Source of the DNA: UBA8752 sp049610565
Lineage (GTDB): Bacteria; Bacteroidota; Bacteroidia; Flavobacteriales_D; Sanyastnellaceae
Assembly: GCA_049610565.1 (NCBI GenBank)
Contig: JBMYZR010000049.1
Span: forward strand, 1-16,808
DNA: 16,808 nt
Reading direction: 5' to 3'
Under the pieces are notes generated by a model that saw only the letters and a list, made by a program, of their open reading frames with translations, did not search any database and was not told where the DNA came from. A program made the position numbers and the translations under genes. Shown piece after piece: positions 1 to 6,627 of this stretch; within the stretch, counting starts at the first letter, position 1, and every line of letters starts with the position of its first letter.

Positions 1-1311
1 GCAGTGCAAACCGATGTTGGCCAGAGAACTCTTGGTCATCTTCTTCGCGAAGTACATCGCGATCTGACGGGCCTGGACGATTTCGCGCTTCCGGGTCTTG
101 GACTTGAGCAGCTCGATCGGCAGGTCGAAGTAATCGCACACCACCTTCTGGATGTAGTCGATGCTGACCTCGCGGGCGGTGTTCTTGACGAACTTGTCGA
201 TCATCTGCTTCGCCAGCTCGAGCGTGACCGCCTTGCGGTTCAGGCTGCTCTGGGCGATGAGGCTGATGAGGGCACCCTCCAGCTCGCGGATGTTCGTGTT
301 GATCGAGTAGGCCAGGTACTCCATGACCTCGCGCGGGAGCTCGATGCCGTCGGCGTACATCTTCTTCTCGAGGATGGCCATGCGGGTCTCGAGGCTCGGC
401 ACCTGAACATCGGCACTGAGGCCCCACTTGAAGCGGGAGAGGAGGCGCTGCTCCATGCCCTGCATCTCCACCGGCGGCTTGTCGCTGGTCAGGACAATCT
501 GCTTGCCCGTCTGGTGGAGGTGGTTGAAGATGTGGAAGAACACGTCCTGCGTCTTCTCCTTGCCACTGAAGAACTGCACGTCGTCCACAATGAGGACGTC
601 CATCAGCTGGTAGAAGTGGGAGAAGTCGTTGACACTGTTGTTCCGCACCGCGTCGATGAACTGGTGCGTGAACTTTTCCGAGTTGACGTAGAGGACCGTC
701 TTCTCAGGGAAGCGGTTCTTGATTTCAATTCCGATCGCGTGAGCGAGGTGGGTCTTTCCGAGACCCACCGGGCTGTAGATGAGCAGCGGGTTGAAGGCGG
801 TGCCGCCCGGCTTCTGGGCCACGGCAAAACCGGCACTGCGCGCCAAGCGGTTGCTCTCTCCCTCAATGAAGTTGTCGAAACTGTACTTCGGATTGAGGTT
901 GGAGTCGATGTTGAGCTTCTTGAGGCCCGGAATCACGAAGGGATTCTTGATCGGCGCCTCGGTTCCGTCCATCGGCATGCGCACCGAACGATTGCGGACC
1001 GCTGCATTGTGGGACGTCGGCAGCTTGACCGTGTAAGGGGACGTTCCAGCAGCGGGTTGCTCCATGATGATGGAGTACTCCAACCGGGCATCCTTGCCGA
1101 GTTCCTTGCCAATGGACTTGCGCAGCAAATCCACATAATGCTCCTCGAGCCACTCATAGAAGAATTGGGACGGGACCTGGATGGTCAGAACCGCCTCTTC
1201 CAGCTTGACCGCTTTGATCGGAATGAACCACGTCTTGAAAGCCTGGGCGCTGACATTGTCTTCGATGAAGGAGAGGCAATTTGCCCAGACACTTTCGTGA
1301 TTCAGGTTCAT
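1..1311 (-). CDS. dnaA: Chromosomal replication initiator protein DnaA (3' end cut by window edge)
   Basis: DnaA is the AAA+ initiator that binds DnaA boxes at oriC, opens the duplex and loads the replicative helicase. The reverse strand encodes 437 residues with no stop before the window edge; roughly 35-40 C-terminal residues are probably missing, judged from the family's usual length. Residues 1-80 form the N-terminal domain (FKTWF at 25-29, QVPSQFFYEWLEEHY at 45-59). The AAA+ core has YSPVGLGKTHL (179-189, Walker A), LIVDDVQF (240-247, Walker B) and LLSRFKWGL (290-298, sensor 2 region box). The C-terminal DNA-binding domain begins near 380 and the start of the DnaA signature (KSSLANIGLHC, 427-437) is visible. 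The first P-loop glycine, usually GGVGLGKT, is serine here. The ATG start fits the family N-terminus (NLNHESVWANCL), and no clear ribosome binding site is seen. Confidence 0.97.
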   Translation of the reverse strand, partial: MNLNHESVWANCLSFIEDNVSAQAFKTWFIPIKAVKLEEAVLTIQVPSQFFYEWLEEHYVDLLRKSIGKELGKDARLEYSIIMEQPAAGTSPYTVKLPTSHNAAVRNRSVRMPMDGTEAPIKNPFVIPGLKKLNIDSNLNPKYSFDNFIEGESNRLARSAGFAVAQKPGGTAFNPLLIYSPVGLGKTHLAHAIGIEIKNRFPEKTVLYVNSEKFTHQFIDAVRNNSVNDFSHFYQLMDVLIVDDVQFFSGKEKTQDVFFHIFNHLHQTGKQIVLTSDKPPVEMQGMEQRLLSRFKWGLSADVQVPSLETRMAILEKKMYADGIELPREVMEYLAYSINTNIRELEGALISLIAQSSLNRKAVTLELAKQMIDKFVKNTAREVSIDYIQKVVCDYFDLPIELLKSKTRKREIVQARQIAMYFAKKMTKSSLANIGLHC

Positions 1312-1380
1312 TCTGTTGAGGTATAAGAGTTGCGTCGTTGCCGCCGAGTCCTCACCCGGCGTTTCCCTTTCGGGAGAAGG

Positions 1381-1388
1381 CAAATATT
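1381..1388 (-). promoter_or_regulatory. Candidate -7 promoter element of dnaA
   Basis: The reverse strand reads AATATTTG, one mismatch from the Bacteroidota -7 consensus TAnnTTTG. A T8 run lies 15 nt upstream and could act as a -33 region, which would give a 5' leader of roughly 60 nt before the dnaA ATG. Another one-mismatch match (TGAATTTG, plus positions 1528-1535) lies further upstream, so the choice is uncertain. Confidence 0.3.
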
Positions 1389-1426
1389 CCCGCTACTTGT
1401 GATAAAAAAAAGCCCTTTGCCACTTG

Positions 1427-1440
1427 ACTTTCTCGAAAGT
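1427..1440. repeat. Inverted repeat ACTTTC-N2-GAAAGT upstream of dnaA
   Basis: This is a perfect 6-bp inverted repeat with a 2-nt centre (ACTTTC TC GAAAGT). It lies about 40 bp upstream of the candidate dnaA -7 element, between the two T8 runs. The symmetric, AT-flanked arrangement would suit a dimeric regulator. A chance palindrome is also possible; no protein is known to bind it. Confidence 0.35.
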
Positions 1441-1542
1441 GCATTTCGCCGAGTCGGAGACAAACCCACCCAAAAAAAACCGCCCTCAATTCCGTCAAAC
1501 TCGACGATAAAAAATCACCGCTCATCCCAAATTCAACCTGAC

Positions 1543-1583
1543 AAAAACGGCGATTCAAGCCTCGGGGCCTCCCCGTCAAATCG
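1543..1583 (-). terminator. Candidate intrinsic terminator after the gcvT-comB-PLC-glycosyltransferase operon
   Basis: It starts 2 nt past the glycosyltransferase stop codon. Read on the minus strand there is a perfect inner stem CGGGG-AGG-CCCCG (plus 1563-1575), flanked by complementary outer arms CGATT/AATCG (1579-1583 and 1551-1555). A GTTTTTG run follows (1543-1547). The T-run is short and the outer part of the stem is interrupted, so this is a plausible rather than a strong terminator. Confidence 0.45.
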
Positions 1584-1585
1584 AA

Positions 1586-2746
1586 TCACGTCGTGTGGGG
1601 AGCATCCCGCTCCATCCCGTCAGGAACACCCCATACCCGATTCAGGGCGCCCCATGCCCGTTGTGCCACATTGGGCCACGTATAGGAACCCGCCGATTCA
1701 GCCCACTTTCTCCTCGGTGTTGAAGACAGCGATTCCATGAACGCATCGAGCAAACCCAGACGGGCATGCAACCGATCCCCGCCGAAGTGCTCCGGATAGG
1801 CCAGAGCATTCGGCGCCACCACATCCAGTCCGGCGGCAGCGCACTCGAGAACGCTGATGCCGAAGAAGTCATGGTGCGCCGTCACGAGGGCCACATCGCA
1901 GGAGGCCAACTTCCGGATGTACTCTGCCCGGCTGTCCACCGCTCCCCATTGCACGATGTCCTTCTCAAACTCCGCTTTCATCCGAGCGAAAGCATCGGGC
2001 TCCGCATCGAAGGACTGTCCCATGACGGCCAAACGGAATCGCGCACCCCGTTCACGCGCCTGAAGCAGAATCTCCAAAAAGGCCTCCGGTCCTTTGTCAT
2101 ATTCCCAGCGGTGATTCCAGACGACCACCGGGTCTCCTTCACCAAACGCATCGTTTTGGTCAGCAGCCGCATCAAAGGCGTCCTGGCCGATTCCGATGGG
2201 AACCACCTTCGACTTGGCCCGAATCCGGTCGCCTGGAAGAACAGGGCGGGGAGAGGGCAGGCCCTTGACGAATCCGGGAACTGCCTCGAGGAACACCCTG
2301 CGGTGGTATTCGGAGTTGAACCACACTGCATCGGCCAACAGCGCTGAGCTCAGGTTCATGAAGGCATAGTGCCGGTCCCACTCCTTCGGCGGACGTTCGG
2401 GGTGGTCGGGAAAGGTGAGCTGGTTCTCGTGGAAATAGAACACAACGGGGATGCTCCGCAACCGGGCAGGCAAGGCAGCCCGAAACTGCCCCACGTCCAT
2501 CATGTCGGTGACCAGGAAGGCATGGGGAACCCATCCTTCGCCCACATCGGCGACCATCCGCTCCGCCAGGGTCATGCCGGCCTGGTGCATGCGCCATTTC
2601 CAATGGCGCCCGGGCAGGCTCCACGACCTCACCTCCAAAGTGTCGTCGGCCAGAGCGGCTGCACCCGGAAGATGCTGAAGCAGACCGTCTTCCCACAGCG
2701 CATGGCTGCCGGCGGCATAGGGGTTGAGGAGGGCGAGCCGTTTCAT
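1586..2746 (-). CDS. GTDC1/DUF3524-type glycosyltransferase (tRNA-queuosine mannosyltransferase family)
   Basis: This 386-residue protein has the two-domain layout of the GTDC1 family. The N-terminal DUF3524-like half shows LLNPYAAGSHALWEDGL (6-22), LPGRHWKWRMHQAGMTLAE (44-62) and VVFYFHENQLTFP (101-113). A GT-B, GT4-like C-terminal half shows VVWNHRWEYDKGPEAFL (208-224) and HHDFFGISVLECAAAGLDVV (291-310, donor-binding region with the conserved E301), followed by PNALAYPEHF. Vertebrate GTDC1 was identified as the enzyme that mannosylates queuosine in tRNA-Asp. Whether bacterial members do the same is not something I can show. The ATG at 2746 matches the family start; the open frame extends further upstream but only across the preceding gene. 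It is the last gene of a four-gene operon, 25 bp after the phospholipase-like gene. No signal peptide is visible, so a cytoplasmic location is expected. Confidence 0.82.
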   Translation of the reverse strand: MKRLALLNPYAAGSHALWEDGLLQHLPGAAALADDTLEVRSWSLPGRHWKWRMHQAGMTLAERMVADVGEGWVPHAFLVTDMMDVGQFRAALPARLRSIPVVFYFHENQLTFPDHPERPPKEWDRHYAFMNLSSALLADAVWFNSEYHRRVFLEAVPGFVKGLPSPRPVLPGDRIRAKSKVVPIGIGQDAFDAAADQNDAFGEGDPVVVWNHRWEYDKGPEAFLEILLQARERGARFRLAVMGQSFDAEPDAFARMKAEFEKDIVQWGAVDSRAEYIRKLASCDVALVTAHHDFFGISVLECAAAGLDVVAPNALAYPEHFGGDRLHARLGLLDAFMESLSSTPRRKWAESAGSYTWPNVAQRAWGALNRVWGVPDGMERDAPHTT

Positions 2747-2771
2747 CCGCCAACAAGGTACCGGCTGACCC

Positions 2772-3737
2772 TCAATCGTCCCCGGTTCTGCCAAAGCGCT
2801 CTCGAATCCTCCGCAAAACCCCTCGTCCCCGCTGGGAGGCAGGAGACAGAATGGCCCCAAGGTCCGGCTGGCCGGCTTCCACCCACGCGGTGGTCCACAG
2901 ACTGGCCACGCTGTGAATGGAGGTGCGCCACCGGCGCTCCACCATCCCGTCCAGGGTGTCGTGGTAGGCCTCGCACCACGGACGAACCCGTTGAAGCTGC
3001 ATGACCCGGCCCCGCTGCTCCCGGACCACGAGGTCACCGGTCCACCCCTCAACCAGAGCCCGCTCGAAATCCAGAACGCTGTCCACAGCGGCATGGCTTT
3101 CCCGGACCGCTCTCCAGGCCCATTGTCCGACATCCCTCACCACGACAGGCGGGGGCACCGCCAGGAAGTACCCGTCCCCATGCAATTCGGGCAACCGGGT
3201 CTCCCACAGACCGTGAATGCCCTTCTGGCCCGTGAGCTGGCCATTGTAATTCACACTGGTGTGCAAGGGGACGTGAGCGTCAGCCACATAATGTCCCAAG
3301 TCCGAAGCGGCCCGGAGGAGGTCTTCAGCGCATCCTTCCACCATGGCGTCCACGAGGCGGCGATAGGTCCACTCAATGTTCCACGGCAACACCCCATACG
3401 CCCACAGCGTATCCTCACCGCATGCCTTCACTGCGCTGCTGAACCAAGGCGTCGCCCCCAACGAATCCAGACAGGCCAAGGCCGGTGCATCGAGGTCGAC
3501 GTAGTGCTTGGGGGCCTCCTTCGGCACCATCCGCTTGCGCTTGTCGGCATCCACGGCATGCTCATGCAGCCAGTCCCGGTGGGGCGCGAACCACCCGTGC
3601 AACGGCTCCTCCAAGGCGTCCACTGCAGCCCCATGGATGTGGCGGTGAACGGAGAAGCCCCATGCCCCGGCCAGCATGAACAATGCAAGCAGGCCGCAGA
3701 GCTGAGAAAGACGGGATGCGAAAAGGGTGCGGATCAA
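2772..3737 (-). CDS. Secreted zinc-dependent phospholipase C / S1-P1 nuclease-like hydrolase
   Basis: This 321-residue protein belongs to the metal-dependent all-helical phospholipase C/S1-P1 nuclease superfamily. A signal peptide with basic residues and a hydrophobic stretch (residues 1-25) ends just before AWGFSVHRHIH; in this family the N-terminal Trp (here W26) of the mature protein is a zinc ligand. The hallmark ligand pattern is visible as H149 and D153 (LGHYVADAH), H159 (VPLH), H175 and E179 (GIHGLWE). NYNGQLTGQKGIHG (163-176) and YHDTLDGMVERRWRTSIHSV further on are typical of Bacteroidota members. The substrate (phospholipid or nucleic acid) cannot be told from sequence. The start is TTG, overlapping the TGA of comB as TTGA, which suggests translational coupling; the next in-frame ATG lies inside the signal peptide. 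Confidence 0.85.
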   Translation of the reverse strand: MIRTLFASRLSQLCGLLALFMLAGAWGFSVHRHIHGAAVDALEEPLHGWFAPHRDWLHEHAVDADKRKRMVPKEAPKHYVDLDAPALACLDSLGATPWFSSAVKACGEDTLWAYGVLPWNIEWTYRRLVDAMVEGCAEDLLRAASDLGHYVADAHVPLHTSVNYNGQLTGQKGIHGLWETRLPELHGDGYFLAVPPPVVVRDVGQWAWRAVRESHAAVDSVLDFERALVEGWTGDLVVREQRGRVMQLQRVRPWCEAYHDTLDGMVERRWRTSIHSVASLWTTAWVEAGQPDLGAILSPASQRGRGVLRRIRERFGRTGDD

Positions 3738-4513
3738 CCTTCCGCCTTGGCCACCTTCAAGGTGCGCGCGTCCACCAAAGCCCCGTCATGCAGCACCGGA
3801 ACGATGTTCACCGTGTTGGGCGTGAGGCAGTACTTGATGTCCTCACCGAGGTTGAGGTTGCGCAGGCGACGGCGGTGCGAAGACGCCTTCAGGAAGGAGA
3901 ACAGGTTTTCCCGAACCCCCAGGAAAAGGTGCTTGGCCGCAATGGTGCTGTCTTCTATGCTCTTGTAGCGGGCAATGTCGATGAGGCGGTCTGCGATGGC
4001 CCCCGCACAAATGGTGTCCTCCAGGTTGAACTTGTCCTTCCATCCGGAGCACAACAGCAGAACGTGGCCCGGCTGCTGCATCAACCAGGTGGAGATGGCA
4101 TCGAGGTTGTTGATGCTGCCGATGGCCACTTGCGGCATGCCCTCCGCCATGGAGATGGCTTTGGTGCCGTTGGTCGTGGTCAGCGCCACGGTCTTGCCCT
4201 TCAGCTCATCGGTCATGTAGGAGAGGGGCGAATTGCCGAAGTCAAACCCCTCGACGATCTGGCCATTGCGCTCGGCCGCGGCGATGCAGCCCTGCGCCTG
4301 AAGTTCGCGGGCCTGCTCCACGGTGGGCACGGGTATGATCCGGTCCACGCCATTGGCCAGTCCGGCACAGATGGCCGATGTCGCGCGAAGCACATCGATC
4401 ACCACGCAGGTGTGGAACTCATCCTTGTACAGTTCAAACTGCTTCGGTGAGAAACACACTTCAACCCGGCGCTCATGCCGCTCAACCTGGGGGGTGTCCT
4501 GTGTGGTGCTCAT
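3734..4513 (-). CDS. comB: 2-phosphosulfolactate phosphatase (ComB family)
   Basis: This 259-residue ComB-family protein carries VVIDVLRATSAI (37-48), AERNG (80-84), FGNSPLSY (92-99), LTTTNGTKAI (111-120) and LCSGWKDKFNLEDTICAGA (154-172). The characterised activity is Mg-dependent hydrolysis of 2-phosphosulfolactate to sulfolactate, a step in methanogen coenzyme M synthesis. ComB homologues are widespread in bacteria that make no coenzyme M, and their role there is not settled. No other sulfonate or coenzyme M gene lies in the window. It is the second gene of the operon, 3 bp after gcvT and overlapping the next gene by 4 bp. It has an extra N-terminal segment of about 17 residues before the conserved core; the ATG at 4513 is the only good start. 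Confidence 0.9.
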   Translation of the reverse strand: MSTTQDTPQVERHERRVEVCFSPKQFELYKDEFHTCVVIDVLRATSAICAGLANGVDRIIPVPTVEQARELQAQGCIAAAERNGQIVEGFDFGNSPLSYMTDELKGKTVALTTTNGTKAISMAEGMPQVAIGSINNLDAISTWLMQQPGHVLLLCSGWKDKFNLEDTICAGAIADRLIDIARYKSIEDSTIAAKHLFLGVRENLFSFLKASSHRRRLRNLNLGEDIKYCLTPNTVNIVPVLHDGALVDARTLKVAKAEG

Positions 4514-4516
4514 GCC

Positions 4517-5602
4517 TCAAAGAAAGGGGAGAGCCACCACTTCGGCCTGAATCTGCTTGTCCCGAATGCCAATGTGGAGGGTCGTCCCCTTGGCAGCAAG
4601 GCCGGCAGGGACGTAGCCCAATCCGATGGCCTCCCCCAAAGAAGGGCTTTGGGTGCCGCTGGTCACCTGCCCCACGGCCTCTCCTTCAGCCGTGACGATG
4701 GCGTACCCTTGACGGGGGATGCCGCGCTCCCGCATTTTGAACGCCACGAGCTTCACGTCAGGGCCGTGTTCCTTCTGTGCCAGGAGGGCGGCCTTGCCGA
4801 TGAACTCGGTCTTCCATCCGACGGTCCAGCTGAGTCCCGCCTCGACAGGCGTGTGTGCGGCATCCATGTCGTTGCCGTGGAGACAGAACCCCTTTTCCAA
4901 GCGAAGCGTGTCCCGTGCACCGAGGCCACAGGGCATCAGGGATTGGGGCTTTCCAGCCTCCATCAGTATCGCCCACACCATGGCCGCCTTGTCCGCGGGG
5001 ATGTACAGTTCAAATCCGCGTTCACCGGTGTACCCGGTCGCCCCAATCAGAACAGGAACGCCGCACAACGAGGCCTCCTTGTGGTGGTAGTAGGCCAATT
5101 CACGAAGGTCCACCCCCACGGCCTGCATGACCGCATCCGACTTGGGCCCCTGCAAGGCGAGCAATGCCGTCCGGTCACTCGCGTCATCGAGCTGAACATC
5201 GGCAGGAAGGGACGCCTCAAAGCGGCGCACCACGGCTTCACGGTTGGACGCATTGACCACAAGCAGGAACCGGTCCTCAAACCCGTAGACGAGCAGGTCC
5301 TCCACAATGCCGCCCTCCTCATTGAGGAGACAGGTGTACAGGGCCCGGCCCGGCTTGGCCTTGGCGATGTCCCCGGCCAACTGATGCTGCAGGAAATCGA
5401 ACGCACCCGGGCCCGAAAACCACAGTTCGCCCATGTGGCTCACATCGAAGAGTCCCACGCCATTCCGGACGGCGTCGTGCTCCTTCCGGAGGCCGGCATA
5501 CTGGACGGGCATCTCGTATCCTGCAAAGGGCACCATTTTGGCCCCGGCCGCCACGTGCACCCCATGGAGCGGGGTCCGGGCCAATGCAACGGTTGTTTCC
5601 AT
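4517..5602 (-). CDS. gcvT: Glycine cleavage system T protein (aminomethyltransferase)
   Basis: GcvT transfers the methylene group from aminomethyl-lipoyl H protein to tetrahydrofolate and releases ammonia. The 361-residue length is typical. Visible motifs are VPFAGYEMPVQY (24-35), LFDVSHMGEL (51-60), the NEEGGIVEDLLVY loop (94-106) with D102 as the expected catalytic aspartate, GATGYTGERGFELYIP (187-202), and GLGARDTLRLEKGFCLHGND (226-245). Residues near 310-345 carry the C-terminal barrel motif VTSGTQSPSLGEAIGLGYV. The ATG at 5602 gives the usual short N-terminus; the longer frame upstream is not conserved-looking. A perfect TACCTTTG element ends 5 nt before the ATG, so transcription may begin at or beside the start codon. 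No gcvH or gcvP is in the window, as is common when the system is scattered. Confidence 0.96.
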   Translation of the reverse strand: METTVALARTPLHGVHVAAGAKMVPFAGYEMPVQYAGLRKEHDAVRNGVGLFDVSHMGELWFSGPGAFDFLQHQLAGDIAKAKPGRALYTCLLNEEGGIVEDLLVYGFEDRFLLVVNASNREAVVRRFEASLPADVQLDDASDRTALLALQGPKSDAVMQAVGVDLRELAYYHHKEASLCGVPVLIGATGYTGERGFELYIPADKAAMVWAILMEAGKPQSLMPCGLGARDTLRLEKGFCLHGNDMDAAHTPVEAGLSWTVGWKTEFIGKAALLAQKEHGPDVKLVAFKMRERGIPRQGYAIVTAEGEAVGQVTSGTQSPSLGEAIGLGYVPAGLAAKGTTLHIGIRDKQIQAEVVALPFL

Positions 5603-5607
5603 GGCGC

Positions 5608-5615
5608 CAAAGGTA
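5608..5615 (-). promoter_or_regulatory. -7 promoter element of the gcvT operon, leaderless arrangement
   Basis: The reverse strand reads TACCTTTG, a perfect match to the Bacteroidota TAnnTTTG element. It is followed by GGCGC and then the gcvT ATG. A transcription start at the usual distance would fall on or within a base or two of the start codon. No obvious TTG -33 box is seen at the preferred spacing; the nearest resemblance is TTC about 16 nt upstream. Confidence 0.5.
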
Positions 5616-5693
5616 GCCGGGCAGGTGCCCCGAATCCGGTCATTGCCGGCCGATTTATTCCCCCGTTTGCTCCCGTCTGTCGACATTGCGTGT

Positions 5694-5999
5694 GTGCAAC
5701 GAGACGTGATTTTGGCCGACCGGGCCGCCACTTCGATCGAACGGATCATTCGCCATCTGCAGGGTGCCTCGCTCATCGGGGCGGAGCGGGCCAAGGATGA
5801 AATCGTGTCCAGGCTTCGAAGCCTCGGTTCCAATGCCATGCCCGGCGACGCGCGAAAGGCCAAGTTCGACGCCATCGCCAACGACATCTGGAGCGTGCTC
5901 GCCCACAACCACCGCATCTATTACCTGGTGGAAGACCAGCGTGTGGTCATCCTCGACGTCATCCTCGACGCGGAGATCCACTCGATGGAGCAGGGCTGA
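5694..5999 (+). CDS. ParE/RelE-like toxin-fold protein, orphan
   Basis: This 101-residue frame (from GTG 5694; GTG 5706 is an equally possible start giving MILADRAATS) resembles the ParE/RelE family. It has an N-terminal helical hairpin (AATSIERIIRHLQGASLIGAERAKDEIVSRL), then a pattern of beta strands ending in HRIYYLVEDQRVVILDVI (73-90). That YRVYY-x(1-4)-VVIL-x-V shape is typical of the family. ParE poisons DNA gyrase and RelE cleaves mRNA; which applies here cannot be told. No antitoxin-like frame lies upstream (gcvT diverges from it) or downstream. Its 3' end overlaps that of the convergent wbqC-like gene by 41 bp. It lacks an ATG start and any clear ribosome binding site, so expression is uncertain. 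It is the only plus-strand gene between the two minus-strand operons. Confidence 0.55.
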   Translation: MQRDVILADRAATSIERIIRHLQGASLIGAERAKDEIVSRLRSLGSNAMPGDARKAKFDAIANDIWSVLAHNHRIYYLVEDQRVVILDVILDAEIHSMEQG

Positions 6000-6627
6000 C
6001 CCAGCGCCCCGCCTCCGGCCCACAGTGCAGGATCACATCCAGGCAGGACAACTGTCCAAACGGGATGTCCACACCCCGGTCCCGCCAAATGTGCGGCCAG
6101 CCTGACGCCATGCCCGGCGAACCGCCCCAAGCCTCAAACCTGCGCACCATCTCCTGATCGTGCGGAACAGGAGGGTCGGGAGGAATCTCGGCTTCCACGG
6201 GCACGGTCACCCCGAGCCATTCCGCCGACCAACGCAACGTGGCCCGGTTCCATTCGCCGAGACTGACCGACTCCATCATGAACAGGGGCTCCAGTTCGGG
6301 AGCGAGTTCCTCGAAATACGGAGCGGCGCCATAGGCCGTGCGGACCGCCCGCCACATCTTCATGCCGTCACCCTCGCTTCTCATGGTCCGGTCCTGGGAG
6401 CGCGGCTCACCACCCCGGCGTTCCACCGGCACGGTCAACCGCTGCAGTCCATTGGCCGTCATCAGATGAATCCGGTTGCGGAAGGACCGTTTCTGATAAT
6501 GCTCATGCACATCCAGCCGGGCGTCCGCTCGCCAAGCGTCTTGCCACCAACCCAGCGGCGGAAACGGGCAAAGGGGCAGGCGCACCGGGCGGAGAATCAG
6601 CGAACGGACTTGAACATCCGGTCCCAT
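5959..6627 (-). CDS. WbqC-like family protein
   Basis: The roughly 222-residue product matches the WbqC-like family, named after an O-antigen cluster gene; its biochemical role is not established. Family hallmarks seen are CPFPPLGWW (20-28), HEHYQKRSFRNRIHL (41-55) with the conserved YQK-x(2)-RNR core, LTVPVER (64-70), AYGAAPYFEELAPELEPLF in the middle, and near the end FGQLSCLDVILHCGPEA (usually LSIIDLLFNEGPEA). The ATG at 6627 overlaps the lepB end by 31 bp. An in-frame GTG at 6585, 11 bp past the lepB stop, would also leave the conserved core intact. It is the last gene of the parAB-dapB-lepB operon. Its last dozen residues (SPAPSSGSPRRG) are low-complexity and lie over the 3' end of the convergent ParE-like gene. 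Confidence 0.82.
   Translation of the reverse strand: MGPDVQVRSLILRPVRLPLCPFPPLGWWQDAWRADARLDVHEHYQKRSFRNRIHLMTANGLQRLTVPVERRGGEPRSQDRTMRSEGDGMKMWRAVRTAYGAAPYFEELAPELEPLFMMESVSLGEWNRATLRWSAEWLGVTVPVEAEIPPDPPVPHDQEMVRRFEAWGGSPGMASGWPHIWRDRGVDIPFGQLSCLDVILHCGPEAGRWVSPAPSSGSPRRG

Larger units (their letters stand above)
1312..1585. other. Intergenic region upstream of dnaA
   Basis: This 274-bp gap is the longest gene-free stretch in the window and is more AT-rich than its surroundings. On the minus strand it reads, in order: a GC hairpin followed by a T5 run just after the glycosyltransferase stop (candidate terminator), two T8 runs (plus positions 1472-1479 and 1404-1411), an inverted repeat ACTTTC-N2-GAAAGT (1427-1440), and a near-consensus -7 element (1381-1388). 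I found no perfect DnaA box (TTATNCACA) here, so there is no evidence for a box-rich oriC in this gap. Confidence 0.7.

Noticed and set aside
4..1326. A 440-residue plus-strand open frame opposite dnaA
   Set aside because: The minus strand is unmistakably DnaA; the antisense frame is a codon-bias artefact with a His/Val/Leu-rich composition and no domains.
1391..1411. A DnaA box in CTTGTGATAAAA upstream of dnaA
   Set aside because: It reads TGTGATAA, one base short of TGTGNATAA, so spacing inside the box is wrong.
5541..5556. CACGTG in GCCACGTGCAC inside gcvT as a parS site
   Set aside because: It lacks dyad symmetry beyond the core and lies in a conserved coding region; CACGTG is expected a few times by chance in DNA of this composition.
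5603..5693. A glycine riboswitch ahead of gcvT
   Set aside because: Only about 90 bp separate gcvT from the divergent gene, the promoter element lies against the ATG, and no aptamer-like structure can be fitted.
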